A DNA stretch of 64,000 nt from assembly GCA_947175635.1 (NCBI GenBank), contig CAMWNM010000002.1, positions 1 through 64,000 of the forward strand. The letters are read 5' to 3'. The notes under the pieces are model-generated. The model searched no databases. It was given only the letters and a program-made list of their open reading frames with translations, and had not been told where the DNA came from. Below, piece after piece: positions 1 to 8,096 of this stretch (the stretch's first letter is position 1; the number at the start of each line of letters is the position of its first letter). A program made the translations under genes and the position numbers. The stretch comes from an uncultured Bacteroidales bacterium. GTDB taxonomy: Bacteria > Bacteroidota > Bacteroidia > Bacteroidales > P3.

Positions 1-444
1 GCATATATGTCGACCACAATCCCTCTGTTCCGCAAAGCGGGGATAGAGGTAAATAGTATCTATGAAATATTGAACCTCGGCATTTACATTACCAATGCCG
101 TCAAGACGCCTAAATCGGAATACGCTGTTTCAAAAGAAAGCATTGAAGAAAGTCTGCCGTATCTTGAAAAGGAGCTTGAGCTGTTTCCCAATCTTCAGGT
201 TGTCATGCTAATGGGTGATGTGGCGAAAAAAGCTTTTAATATGATAAGCAAAAAAGCAACTGGGAAAAATGCCGTTCCAAGTATATCTACTTACAAGTTG
301 CGTAATACTGAGATTTTTTATAAAGGATGGCGCATCCTGCCTTCTTATATAATGACAGGTCAAAACCTCCTTATCGAAAAATCAAAGTTTCAAATGGCAT
401 CAGAGGATATTGCCTTGATGTACCGGTTAATTAAAGAATCATGA
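1..444 (+). CDS. Uracil-DNA glycosylase superfamily protein (5' truncated)
   Basis: The reading frame is open from the first base of the window, so the N-terminus is probably missing; the ATG at base 7 is only the first methionine seen. The visible part has the look of the C-terminal half of a uracil-DNA glycosylase superfamily protein: YITNAVKTPK resembles the substrate-side loop, VVMLMGDVAKKAF the central strand-helix, and a Pro-Ser near the C-terminus (RILPSYIM) the position where these enzymes carry their DNA-contacting loop. Such proteins remove uracil or related damage from DNA. The segment is A+T-richer by eye than the housekeeping genes further right, and the next gene starts 7 bases downstream, so the two are likely co-transcribed. 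The family is recognised from pattern only. Confidence 0.6.
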   Translation, partial: AYMSTTIPLFRKAGIEVNSIYEILNLGIYITNAVKTPKSEYAVSKESIEESLPYLEKELELFPNLQVVMLMGDVAKKAFNMISKKATGKNAVPSISTYKLRNTEIFYKGWRILPSYIMTGQNLLIEKSKFQMASEDIALMYRLIKES

Positions 445-451
445 TTACAAT

Positions 452-904
452 ATGGCTGTTACACCTGATAACATTCTGAAATATTGCCTTGACAACCTTG
501 AAGGAGTTGTCGAAGTTCGTAGCTGGGGCGAGCGTGGTATTTTCTATAATCCCAGTAGCGTACTGAAACGTGGCGTATATGTCTTGACAATCAAAGAAAA
601 GGATGGTGACAATGACCGAGCTTCCCAACTAGACCGTGTGGGAGCGTGGCGAGTAAATATAGGTGTTCGAAAACAGACATTCCGCACTTTGTTCGGAGAA
701 TTACCCAAACGTCCATGCAAAGGTAGTATTGTGGATATGCCATATAACTTTACTGCAAAGAATGTCATTATGCCGCATCCTGTCTATGCGTGGATGGGTT
801 GGATTTGCGCTTTGAGCCCATCCGAAACGACTTTTGAATCATTGAAGCCATATATCCTCGAATCTTATGAATATGCAAAAGAGAAATTCAGCAAAAGGAA
901 ATAG
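452..904 (+). CDS. DUF6194 family protein
   Basis: A 150-residue cytoplasmic protein without signal peptide or membrane segment. The motif order matches the DUF6194 family as I remember it: an N-terminal VVEVRSWGERGIFY segment, then ASQLDRVGAWRVNIGV, then HPVYAWMGWICALSPS near residue 110-125. The family resembles MmcQ/YjbR-like small alpha/beta domains and has no firmly assigned activity. It starts 7 bases after the uracil-glycosylase-like gene and ends about 270 bases before the 3' end of the tRNA-Ser, which reads towards it. The pair could have arrived by integration at that tRNA, but no repeat of the tRNA end was found to support this. Confidence 0.6.
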   Translation: MAVTPDNILKYCLDNLEGVVEVRSWGERGIFYNPSSVLKRGVYVLTIKEKDGDNDRASQLDRVGAWRVNIGVRKQTFRTLFGELPKRPCKGSIVDMPYNFTAKNVIMPHPVYAWMGWICALSPSETTFESLKPYILESYEYAKEKFSKRK

Positions 905-1101
905 CCGTTATGATAACAAACATATGTATTGATTGTGTATCACAGTTGCAGTAATTTACCATTGGCGATTGCTCGTTTTGCAGCAGAGCGCAGCGACATA
1001 GCTTTGTGTATGATATTGTTTTAGGCTTTATAAGGTAATTGGAAATGGAAAGAATCACTGATCAATGCATAGTCGCTCGGCAGTTTTCTTAAATAATACA
1101 A

Positions 1102-1143
1102 AAACACCCAATTTTACATTCTTGGGTGTAAAACTGGGTGTTT
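1102..1143 (-). terminator. Intrinsic terminator of tRNA-Ser
   Basis: On the minus strand AAACACCCA and TTTTACA pair with their complements across a short loop, with a single mismatch, and the stem is followed by TTTTTG. It sits 34 bases after the tRNA 3' end, as expected for a monocistronic tRNA terminator. Bases 905-1101 hold no gene that I can see. Confidence 0.7.
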
Positions 1144-1176
1144 GCTTTGCAATTTGCTGATTTTCAGCATTTATTG

Positions 1177-1263
1177 CGGAGAGAGAGGGATTCGAACCCT
1201 CGGTACCCAAACGGGTACAACGGTTTTCGAGACCGCCCCGATCGACCACTCCGGCATCTCTCC
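1177..1263 (-). tRNA. tRNA-Ser(CGA)
   Basis: Read on the minus strand, the 87-base cloverleaf has the acceptor stem GGAGAGA/TCTCTCC, discriminator G, anticodon loop CTCGAAA with anticodon CGA, a long class II variable arm (GTACCC...GGGTAC) and the T-arm GAGGGTTCGAATCCCTC. The long variable arm and the G discriminator identify serine; CGA reads UCG codons. The CCA end is not encoded. No other tRNA was seen in the window. Confidence 0.93.
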
Positions 1264-1303
1264 TGAACTACGCTCAACGCATAGTGTTCTGTGGAACGGG
1301 TTG

Positions 1304-1311
1304 CAAAAGTA
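1304..1311 (-). promoter_or_regulatory. -7 promoter box for tRNA-Ser
   Basis: Minus-strand TACTTTTG matches the Bacteroidota -7 consensus TAnnTTTG and lies about 40 bases before the tRNA 5' end. No convincing -33 TTTG at standard spacing was seen. Confidence 0.5.
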
Positions 1312-1430
1312 GCAAAATATTTTGATGTAACCCCATATCTTAAAAATTCATAATATTAAATTCTTTTAACTTAAAATATTAGGCATCGATTTTTTATTGC
1401 CGGTTCTTTGCCGCATAAAAAACGTGCCTT

Positions 1431-2597
1431 ATGGAAAACACACCGGAAGTATATCCAACACCCGCAAAAACGGCCGTACGGAAAGGCATAAAAGACCTTC
1501 TCGGAGGCATGTGGCTTTTCTTTCTCATGCTAATTTCGTGCGTGCAAGCCGGCGCTTCCTCCACCTTTCCTGCACCGGTACAAACCGATACCTTTTACCG
1601 GATTGCCTTCTACAATGCCGAGAACTTTTTCGACTGCCTGCACGATTCAGGTAAAAACGATCATGACTTTACCCCTACGGGAATCAAAGGTTGGGGCAAA
1701 ACCAAATACACCAACAAGCGCAACAATCTCTTCAAGGTCATCGCCGCCCTCAATGCCGCTTGTCCGCTGGCGGCTCTCGGCATGGCCGAAATCGAAAACG
1801 CCCGCGTGCTGCGCGACTTGTGCATGGGCACCCCTTTGCGCTACCTGCAATTCGACTTCGTTCATTTTGAAAGCCCCGATCCTCGCGGCATCGATGTAGC
1901 CCTGCTTTACCGTAAAGACATCCTCCGGATCGATACCGCCTTTATACACCCGCTGATCATTCCACCCGACACAACCGCCCGCACCCGCGACATCCTGTAT
2001 GTACGGGCAACCCCTCGAAAGGGGGTGAACCTACCCGACACACTGCACCTTTTCGTGAACCATTTCCCCTCCAAATACGGCGGGGTACAGGAAACCGACC
2101 ACAAAAGGGCTGCGGCCGCACGCTTGCTGCGGAAGGCCTTAGACAGCATTGCATGCCGCCATCCTTCAGCCTTCGTGCTCGCCATGGGCGATTTCAACAC
2201 CGTGCCGGAAGACAGTGCGCTCTATCTCCTGCGAACCGACCCTTATGTAAACCTTATGCACAACAAAAACTGGCACGGCAATAAAGGCAGCCACAAATTC
2301 AGGGAAACCTGGAGCACGATAGACCACATCATCGTGCACCGTTCCGTCCTGAATCAAGTGAAAATGCAACAATCCTTCCGTTTCGATCCGCCCTTTTTAC
2401 TGCAAACCGATGAAAAATACATGGGGGAAAAACCCTTCCGAACCTTTTACGGAGCCAAACATCTGGGCGGATACAGCGACCACCTGCCGGTTTATGTGGA
2501 TATCCTCCAAACAAAACAACCGGAAAACGCCTGCAAGCAAACGTTTTCCGGTTGTCCACCCCAACAAACAAAGATAACTTATCCGCACTTGGAATAA
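1431..2597 (+). CDS. Exported endonuclease/exonuclease/phosphatase-family protein
   Basis: A 388-residue protein of the EEP (DNase I-like) superfamily. Family signatures in order: FYNAENFFD near residue 60, where an Asn and metal-binding acid are expected; AEIEN near 120 with the metal-binding Glu; DVALLYRKD; HFPSKYGG; GDFNTVPED with catalytic Asp/Asn; and a C-terminal YSDHLPVYVD with the Ser-Asp-His triad. A hydrophobic segment at about residues 25-42 (LLGGMWLFFLMLISCVQ) suggests export or anchoring, so the substrate is probably extracytoplasmic nucleic acid or a phosphoester. The Bacteroidota members of this type are usually annotated only as endonuclease/exonuclease/phosphatase family. Its 3' end overlaps by 19 bases the convergent nrdJ gene, so the two mRNAs share complementary tails. 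The family is secure; the substrate is unknown. Confidence 0.82.
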   Translation: MENTPEVYPTPAKTAVRKGIKDLLGGMWLFFLMLISCVQAGASSTFPAPVQTDTFYRIAFYNAENFFDCLHDSGKNDHDFTPTGIKGWGKTKYTNKRNNLFKVIAALNAACPLAALGMAEIENARVLRDLCMGTPLRYLQFDFVHFESPDPRGIDVALLYRKDILRIDTAFIHPLIIPPDTTARTRDILYVRATPRKGVNLPDTLHLFVNHFPSKYGGVQETDHKRAAAARLLRKALDSIACRHPSAFVLAMGDFNTVPEDSALYLLRTDPYVNLMHNKNWHGNKGSHKFRETWSTIDHIIVHRSVLNQVKMQQSFRFDPPFLLQTDEKYMGEKPFRTFYGAKHLGGYSDHLPVYVDILQTKQPENACKQTFSGCPPQQTKITYPHLE

Positions 2598-5137
2598 CCG
2601 CAGGAAGGACAAGTAAGGCAACCTTCCTTGTAAACCAAACCGGGTTCGCCACATTCAGGACATTTGGTTTTTTCGGCGATGGTTCCGTTGGGAATGTATT
2701 TCTTCAAGGCTCTCACCACACCGTTCTTCCAGGTATTGATCTGGTCGTCGGAACCCAACTTGAGGCCGTTGATCAAATCGATGATTTTAGGCAGATCCGC
2801 ACCCTGGCGCAAAATACTCGAAATCAAAATCGCATAATTCCAATATGTTTCATCGAAAGTACGCGAAAGCCCTTCCCAATGCACACGATAACCGTCTTTA
2901 TCCTTGAACTCGAAGTCGTAGCGCGCCTGGGCGTTCTCATCCTTGCGCACACGGATAATCTCGCCCTTGTTCACAAACGAAGGCAAGGGAAAGTCTTCCG
3001 CCCGGCCGGTGAATATTTCGTAAGGACGGCCTTCATATAAGCCCACTACCGCAATCCACTTCTCATAGTCGTTCTGGAAACGGACTACATCGGCCTGCAA
3101 CACATCGGGACGGGAAGGCGCTTTGGGGGGCTCCACCGTTTCCTTTTTCTTATCGGCAATCAAAACGCCGGAACGGGAACCGTCCCGGTAAATCGTCATG
3201 CCCTTACAGCCGCTTTCCCATGCGGTGCGGTAAATCTCGCTCACCAATTCTTCCTTGGTCTGATTGGGAACATTCACGGTAACACTGATGGAATGGTCAA
3301 CCCACTTCTGCACCGCCCCCTGCATCTTCACCTTGCTTACCCAGTCTATATCGGTAGAAAGGGCCTTGTAGTAAGGCGACTGGGCAATCAAGGCCTGCAA
3401 TTCCTCTTCGGAATAGGCATTGAGGTTGGCCGTATCGTGCCCCGTAACCTTAAGCCATTCGAGAAACTTGGGATGAACCACGGTATATTCTTCAAAGGAA
3501 TCCCCTACCTCATCCACAAAGTCCACCCGCACGCCTTTTTCTCCCGGATTCACCTTACGACGCCGTTTGTAAGCAAGCATGAACGCAGGTTCGATACCGG
3601 AGGTAGTCTGTGTACAGATACTTACACTGCCGGTAGGCGCCACTGTCAACAAAGCGATGTTGCGACGACCGTATCGGGCCATGTTTTCGTAAAGTTCCGG
3701 TTCGGCTTCCCGCAAACGATTGATAAACGGATTGGCCGCCTCACGCTTGGTATCGTAAACAGGGAAAGCCCCTCTTTCCTTGGCCATCTCAACCGATGAA
3801 CCATAAGCGGCCAACGCCAGATTTTTATGTACTTCCACCGAGAAATCGGTAGCATCCTCGGTGCCGTAACGCAAACCGAGCGCGGCCAACATATCCCCTT
3901 CTGCGGTAATACCCAAACCTGTACGGCGGCCTTGACGGCTTCTGTCCTGGATCTTGAGCCAGAGTTCCGTTTCGGTGCGCTTCACGTCTTCCGTTTCCGG
4001 ATCCTGCCCCACTTTGGCAAGAATACGATCCACATGCTCCAGTTCCAAATCAATAATGTCATCCATAAAACGCTGCGCCACACGAACATGGCTACGGAAA
4101 AGAGACATATTGAATTTGGCTTCCGGCGTAAAGGGATTTTCTACGTAGCTATAAAGGTTGAGCGCCAGCAAACGGCAACTGTCGTAGGGACAGAGAGGTA
4201 TCTCGCCGCAAGGATTGGTGGAAACGGTGCGGAAACCGAGGTCCGCATAGCAATCGGGCACCGATTCCTTGATGATCGTATCCCAGAACAAAACACCGGG
4301 CTCGGCCGATTTCCATGCATTGTGGATGATCTTATTCCATATCTTGCGGGCGTCCACCTTCTTTACGTAAACGGGATTGGCCGAATCAATGGGATATTGC
4401 TGAATGAAAGGCTGACCCGAAACCACGGCCTGCATGAACTCATCGGTAAGCTTTACCGAAACATTGGCGCCCGTTACCTTGCCCTCTTCCAGTTTGGCAT
4501 CGATAAAACGTTCCGAATCGGGATGTTTGATACTGATACTCAACATTAAGGCACCGCGACGACCATCCTGCGCCACTTCGCGCGTAGAGTTGGAATAACG
4601 TTCCATGAAAGGCACGATACCGGTGCTGGTAAGCGCGCTGTTCTTTACCGGACTTCCCGTAGGACGGATATGCGAAAGATCGTGTCCCACCCCACCGCGA
4701 CGTTTCATGAGCTGCACCTGTTCCTCATCTATCTTCATGATGCCGCCGTAAGAATCGGAACTGCCCCGGTTGCCGATAACAAAGCAATTGGAAAGAGAGG
4801 ATACCTGGAACTTATTGCCGATGCCCGCCATCGGGCTGCCCTGCGGAATGAGATAGCGGAAATCCTTCATCAACTGATAGGCTTCCTCGGCCGACACCGG
4901 ATTGGGATACTTGCTTTCGATACGCGCCAATTCACCGGCGATACGGCGGTGCATATCATCGGGGGTCTTTTCGTATATGTTCCCTTCGCTGTCTTTAAGC
5001 GCATACTTGTTCATCCACACCGTGGCGGCGAGGGAATCCCCCTTGAAATATTCGGTGGAAGCCGCCAATATGTCTTCGTGCGCATAGGCCTCGGGCTGCT
5101 TTTCGATGGGTTCCTGTTCAGGCATTACTTTGCTCAT
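2579..5137 (-). CDS. nrdJ: Adenosylcobalamin-dependent (class II) ribonucleotide reductase
   Basis: Reduces ribonucleotides to deoxyribonucleotides with adenosylcobalamin as radical source, so it works with or without oxygen but needs B12. The 852-residue protein from the chosen start has the class II/I fold signatures: SNCFVIG (first redox Cys, about residue 118), STNPCGEIPLCP (second Cys near 310), TVAPTGSVSI, and a Cys-rich tail CPECGEPG...CPSCGYSKCG that would act as the re-reduction or zinc-binding arm. The ORF track extends 107 residues further upstream; I chose the ATG at MSKVMPEQ because the recognisable family sequence begins soon after it, AGGTAA precedes it, and a -7 box lies at the very start of the longer ORF. 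The gene overlaps the convergent EEP gene by 19 bases. Confidence 0.9.
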   Translation of the reverse strand: MSKVMPEQEPIEKQPEAYAHEDILAASTEYFKGDSLAATVWMNKYALKDSEGNIYEKTPDDMHRRIAGELARIESKYPNPVSAEEAYQLMKDFRYLIPQGSPMAGIGNKFQVSSLSNCFVIGNRGSSDSYGGIMKIDEEQVQLMKRRGGVGHDLSHIRPTGSPVKNSALTSTGIVPFMERYSNSTREVAQDGRRGALMLSISIKHPDSERFIDAKLEEGKVTGANVSVKLTDEFMQAVVSGQPFIQQYPIDSANPVYVKKVDARKIWNKIIHNAWKSAEPGVLFWDTIIKESVPDCYADLGFRTVSTNPCGEIPLCPYDSCRLLALNLYSYVENPFTPEAKFNMSLFRSHVRVAQRFMDDIIDLELEHVDRILAKVGQDPETEDVKRTETELWLKIQDRSRQGRRTGLGITAEGDMLAALGLRYGTEDATDFSVEVHKNLALAAYGSSVEMAKERGAFPVYDTKREAANPFINRLREAEPELYENMARYGRRNIALLTVAPTGSVSICTQTTSGIEPAFMLAYKRRRKVNPGEKGVRVDFVDEVGDSFEEYTVVHPKFLEWLKVTGHDTANLNAYSEEELQALIAQSPYYKALSTDIDWVSKVKMQGAVQKWVDHSISVTVNVPNQTKEELVSEIYRTAWESGCKGMTIYRDGSRSGVLIADKKKETVEPPKAPSRPDVLQADVVRFQNDYEKWIAVVGLYEGRPYEIFTGRAEDFPLPSFVNKGEIIRVRKDENAQARYDFEFKDKDGYRVHWEGLSRTFDETYWNYAILISSILRQGADLPKIIDLINGLKLGSDDQINTWKNGVVRALKKYIPNGTIAEKTKCPECGEPGLVYKEGCLTCPSCGYSKCG

Positions 5138-5448
5138 ATCCAAATTACCTCTTTGTTCTTTCAGTTTGTTGTAAGGATGGGTAACCGCCCGTGGCTCGGT
5201 GTCGGTCGGAACATCCGCCAGACGCGTTTCGGAGATCATTTCTCCCGCATGGACGCCAGAAAATAAATCCGCCTGCATATCTCGCTGTATATTATTGTTT
5301 TTTAATCTTCCTACCGGCAAAAATTCATCCTCCCCTATCGCATATACAAACCGAACCCCACACACCTCCCTTGACACGCTGTCGGGGAATATTTTTTCAA
5401 ATTCCTGATTTTCTTGAAATTTCAGCTTCCCGAAACCAAAAACCATAG
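5138..5448 (-). other. Long leader of nrdJ (open frame, probably untranslated)
   Basis: About 310 bases lie between the proposed transcription start and the proposed nrdJ ATG. The nrdJ frame stays open through it, encoding an extension (MQADLFSGVH... is one internal Met) that I do not recognise from class II reductases. I did not find a cobalamin-riboswitch core. It may be a regulatory leader or a genuine N-terminal extension. Bases 5464-5647, between this leader and the sirtuin stop, hold nothing I can identify. Confidence 0.35.
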
Positions 5449-5455
5449 CGATGAA

Positions 5456-5463
5456 CAAAATTA
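5456..5463 (-). promoter_or_regulatory. -7 promoter box upstream of nrdJ
   Basis: Minus-strand TAATTTTG fits TAnnTTTG. Transcription would start near 5449, inside the first codons of the 959-residue ORF in the track, which argues against that ORF's first start. Confidence 0.4.
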
Positions 5464-5647
5464 GAGGCTTTTTCCAACTCTCCCATTCTTCCCCTTTCCG
5501 ATATTATAAACATTGCTTGTTGGTTTCTTTTTTTTTATACACAAACACATGTTTAACAATAAACTACAGGTGCATCGCCATTTTTCAACACGATATTAAC
5601 AAGCGGAATTCAGAAAGTTTTATAAGCGGTAAAATTTCCAATTCTTC

Positions 5648-6400
5648 CTATGCTTCGCGAAGCAGATTTTCACAAAGTTCCACCATGCCTTCGGCGGCAC
5701 GTTTCTGAATGAAATGAACGGAATTGGCAATGCGGCTCAGATCGGGACGGGCGGGATCCACCAGATAAACGGGAATGTCTTTCCTTACCGCAAACACCAG
5801 GGAAGCGGCCGGATAAACAGCCAACGAGGTACCGCATACCACCAGAATGTCGGCCGTGGAGGCGATACGGCAGGCCGGGTCGTAGTTGGGTACCGATTCA
5901 CCGAAAAACACCACATGAGGCCGCAACAAATCACCGTACGGGTCTTTGGCATCCAATGCTTGCTTCCAGACCCGGGCGTAACAGTCAACATCCTGCCCCG
6001 CTTCCACCGCTTTCACCGCTTCCTGCCAACCCTCTATGGCATAGATACGGTCGGCGTGGCTGAGGCTGCGCAACTTGCTCAACTCGCCGTGCAGATGCGT
6101 GATTTTGGTACTGCCGGCCCGTTCGTGCAGGTCGTCTATGTTTTGAGTAATCACTTCCACTTCGTAGGCCTGCTCCAAGGAGGCGATGGCCGTATGGGCC
6201 GGATTAGCCCGCTTCTGGAGCAGTTCCCGCCGACGGATATTGTAGAAATCGATAACTGTGGGACGGTTATGCACCAAGGCCTCGGGGGTACAGACATCTT
6301 CTATCCGGTAGTTGGCCCAAAGACCGTCGGAATCCCTGAAAGTGGCGATGCCGCTGTCGGCACTCACGCCCGCCCCGGTAAAAACAACTATTTTTTTCAT
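5648..6400 (-). CDS. cobB: Sirtuin, NAD-dependent protein deacylase
   Basis: A 250-residue class III sirtuin. It transfers acyl groups from protein lysines to NAD. The NAD-binding motif GAGVSADSGI is at residues 9-18, TQNIDDLHERAG at 85-96, the catalytic His in HLHG at 104, and VCGTSLAVYPA near 190. Tyr53 and Arg56 in FYNIRRR match the Tyr-x-x-Arg pair that favours succinyl/malonyl-lysine in CobB and SIRT5, so desuccinylase activity is likely. The usual CxxC...CxxC zinc site is absent from the region after HLHG, which to my recollection is also so in related Bacteroidota sirtuins. The gene stands alone between nrdJ and the toxin-antitoxin pair, on the same strand as both. Confidence 0.87.
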   Translation of the reverse strand: MKKIVVFTGAGVSADSGIATFRDSDGLWANYRIEDVCTPEALVHNRPTVIDFYNIRRRELLQKRANPAHTAIASLEQAYEVEVITQNIDDLHERAGSTKITHLHGELSKLRSLSHADRIYAIEGWQEAVKAVEAGQDVDCYARVWKQALDAKDPYGDLLRPHVVFFGESVPNYDPACRIASTADILVVCGTSLAVYPAASLVFAVRKDIPVYLVDPARPDLSRIANSVHFIQKRAAEGMVELCENLLREA

Positions 6401-6437
6401 CTCTTCTATCTATTATCTATGTTATGGATAAAACAAT

Positions 6438-6788
6438 TTATTTAAAGTGTCGTTTGATGCGCGCGCGATCTTCGTTCGCCTTTTCGCTTTTGTGGTACAG
6501 CTCAATATATACGATTCTACCCTCTTGTTCGAAATACGCATAAACCAAACGGAAACCGCTCTGTACCCCCTTTCCTTTAAACGAGCGGCTGGCTATCTTC
6601 TTTACTTTGATAACACAGGTTTCGATCCCCAAACCCTCTATTCTAAAACTGAAGGCGGGATTGGCATCGGGATTGGTTTTCAAAACCATTCCAAGCACTT
6701 CGATATCCTTATCCAGCGTACGGTATTTTTTCGACAGACGCCTTAAATCCTTATCGAACTCCTCCAGTTTCCCGATATTAATCATCAT
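6438..6788 (-). CDS. RelE/HigB-like toxin
   Basis: A 116-residue basic protein of the RelE/ParE superfamily. The features are an N-terminal helical hairpin (FDKDLRRLSKKYRTL), a central IKVKKIASRSFKGKG strand, and the C-terminal core SGFRLVYAYFEQEGRIVYIELYHKSEK ending in a basic RIKRHFK tail. RelE toxins cut mRNA at the ribosome; ParE relatives poison gyrase, and I cannot separate these from sequence alone. It starts with two Met codons and overlaps the 3' end of the upstream antitoxin by 11 bases, giving translational coupling in antitoxin-first order. It is a toxin mainly because of fold plus partner. Confidence 0.75.
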   Translation of the reverse strand: MMINIGKLEEFDKDLRRLSKKYRTLDKDIEVLGMVLKTNPDANPAFSFRIEGLGIETCVIKVKKIASRSFKGKGVQSGFRLVYAYFEQEGRIVYIELYHKSEKANEDRARIKRHFK

Positions 6789-7575
6789 CCCCGCTGTTAT
6801 AGGTTCTCACCGAATATGGCACATCCCGATAAAATACCAACTCGTAATCAATGGGCTGAAGTTCCTTGGCGGCTTTCCACGGCATATCCCCGTGCGAATA
6901 TTCACTTATTTCCGCTGCAGACATTCCGCTCAATTTGTCGAGAACATTTTTCACCACTTCCAGTTCCGCACCGTTGAACAGTTTTTTATTCGCACTTACC
7001 AACGGCAGATAGCGTTTTTGAGAATAGCCAAAATAATCTACCGTCAAGGACTTTAGTTGTCCCGCGACCTCCATATCGCTCAAAACCGCAGAAACTTCCC
7101 GGGGAACCGGGCCGTTGGCCAACTTTCTGTATGTCGCTCCCGAAAGATGTTCTTCGTAAAGCTCATAGTAATTGAAATCACAGAAATAAAGAAGTTTATA
7201 CAACACCGTCTCTCCGATATTGGGCTTTCCCGCACAACGTTCCAAGATATACAATATCAGGTTGATCAACTTTTCTTTATTCAACCGAGGTTGCGACTGA
7301 CGCACCACCGGTTCGGAATTTTCCTGTTTTTCCATATCGGAAGGCTTATCGTATTTGAAATCCGCCGACATAATCTCATCCAGTGAGAAATTCAATATAT
7401 TGGAAAACTTAAGCAGTTCTATTGCGCTGACATTCCTTTTCCCCAATTCGATTTGCGTTAAAGATGGCCGGGAAATACCGGTTTCAGAAGCTAATCTTTC
7501 CTGAGAAATCTTGCCTCTGGTTCGAAAATACGCAATTCTCTTTCCTATTTCCTTATTATCTAAAACAGTTTTCAT
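6778..7575 (-). CDS. Antitoxin: XRE-type HTH fused to Panacea (DUF4065) domain
   Basis: 265 residues in two parts. Residues 1-70 form an XRE/Cro helix-turn-helix (GKRIAYFRTRGKISQERLASETGISRPSLTQIELGKRNVS). After a polar linker (PSDMEKQENSEPVVRQSQPRLN), residues 100-260 match the Panacea/SocA-like DUF4065 domain: LYKLLYFCDFNYYELYEEHL followed by TYRKLANGPVP. Panacea is known from published work as an antitoxin domain paired with many unrelated toxin folds. The neighbouring RelE-like gene fits that role. The HTH probably autoregulates the operon through an inverted repeat over its -7 box. Family assignment is from motif pattern and context. Confidence 0.8.
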   Translation of the reverse strand: MKTVLDNKEIGKRIAYFRTRGKISQERLASETGISRPSLTQIELGKRNVSAIELLKFSNILNFSLDEIMSADFKYDKPSDMEKQENSEPVVRQSQPRLNKEKLINLILYILERCAGKPNIGETVLYKLLYFCDFNYYELYEEHLSGATYRKLANGPVPREVSAVLSDMEVAGQLKSLTVDYFGYSQKRYLPLVSANKKLFNGAELEVVKNVLDKLSGMSAAEISEYSHGDMPWKAAKELQPIDYELVFYRDVPYSVRTYNSGDDD

Positions 7576-7588
7576 TTCCTATCCTACC

Positions 7589-7608
7589 TCTTTGATATGG
7601 CAAAGATA
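7589..7608 (-). promoter_or_regulatory. Toxin-antitoxin promoter with overlapping inverted-repeat operator
   Basis: Minus-strand TATCTTTG (7601-7608) is a clear -7 box 26 bases before the antitoxin ATG. The perfect inverted repeat TCTTTGatatggCAAAGA (7589-7606) overlaps it and the likely start site, a natural place for the antitoxin HTH to bind and repress. Confidence 0.55.
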
Positions 7609-7782
7609 GGGAATTGTTTTGATTTAAAACATAGGCTTGTATTATTTTCTTACAAAACAACGATATGAAACAAACAATCTCCTATCTTTACAATCAAATT
7701 AGCCACGCATTATATTCATCGCCATTCTGACCTATAAGAAACCTTTGGAGGAGACTGACCGCTTCCTGTAGCCGCACCGTGA

Positions 7783-7965
7783 TTTTTTATCCGTGCATTA
7801 CGCGGCAAGAGACCTCATCTCCTCCGGGCCGCAGACACCGAAAAGGCGGCGTCATCATGCTTGAGGCTAACAGCCGTCAGCCTCAAAGCGCGCCCCGAGA
7901 AGACGTACCGCCAAGTGGAACTGAACACCGTGGAAAGCATAGTCGTGTTCCGCACCGTGAAATAA
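7783..7965 (+). pseudogene. Possible gene remnant (C-terminal fragment)
   Basis: The 520-base gap between the antitoxin and the Abi gene holds a 60-codon open frame with no start, ending in protein-like sequence (KARPEKTYRQVELNTVESI...FRTVK, stop). It is in a different frame from the 68-residue ORF of the track. The composition looks coding, but I do not recognise the family. Bases 7966-8096 and 7609-7782 show nothing else clear. Confidence 0.25.
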
Positions 7966-8096
7966 TTACGATATTTGTCCAATAGGTCACTAGGCCTTAT
8001 CTTCGCAGGGCAAAAAAAAACCCGGATTCATCACCAGCATCTAGAAACTGGGAGAGGAACACCCGGGACTGCGTTGCAAATATAGACACGAAAACG

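Noticed and set aside
905-1177. Integration site at tRNA-Ser
   Set aside because: No repeat of the tRNA 3' end, integrase or atypical boundary was found in the window.
5138-5448. Cobalamin riboswitch upstream of nrdJ
   Set aside because: I looked for the conserved B12-box and core on the minus strand and did not find them; class II enzyme genes are also not the usual B12-repressed targets.
7779-7985. 68-residue ORF in the gap
   Set aside because: Its translation (low complexity, Arg/His/Pro-rich) is less protein-like than the alternative frame noted as a remnant.
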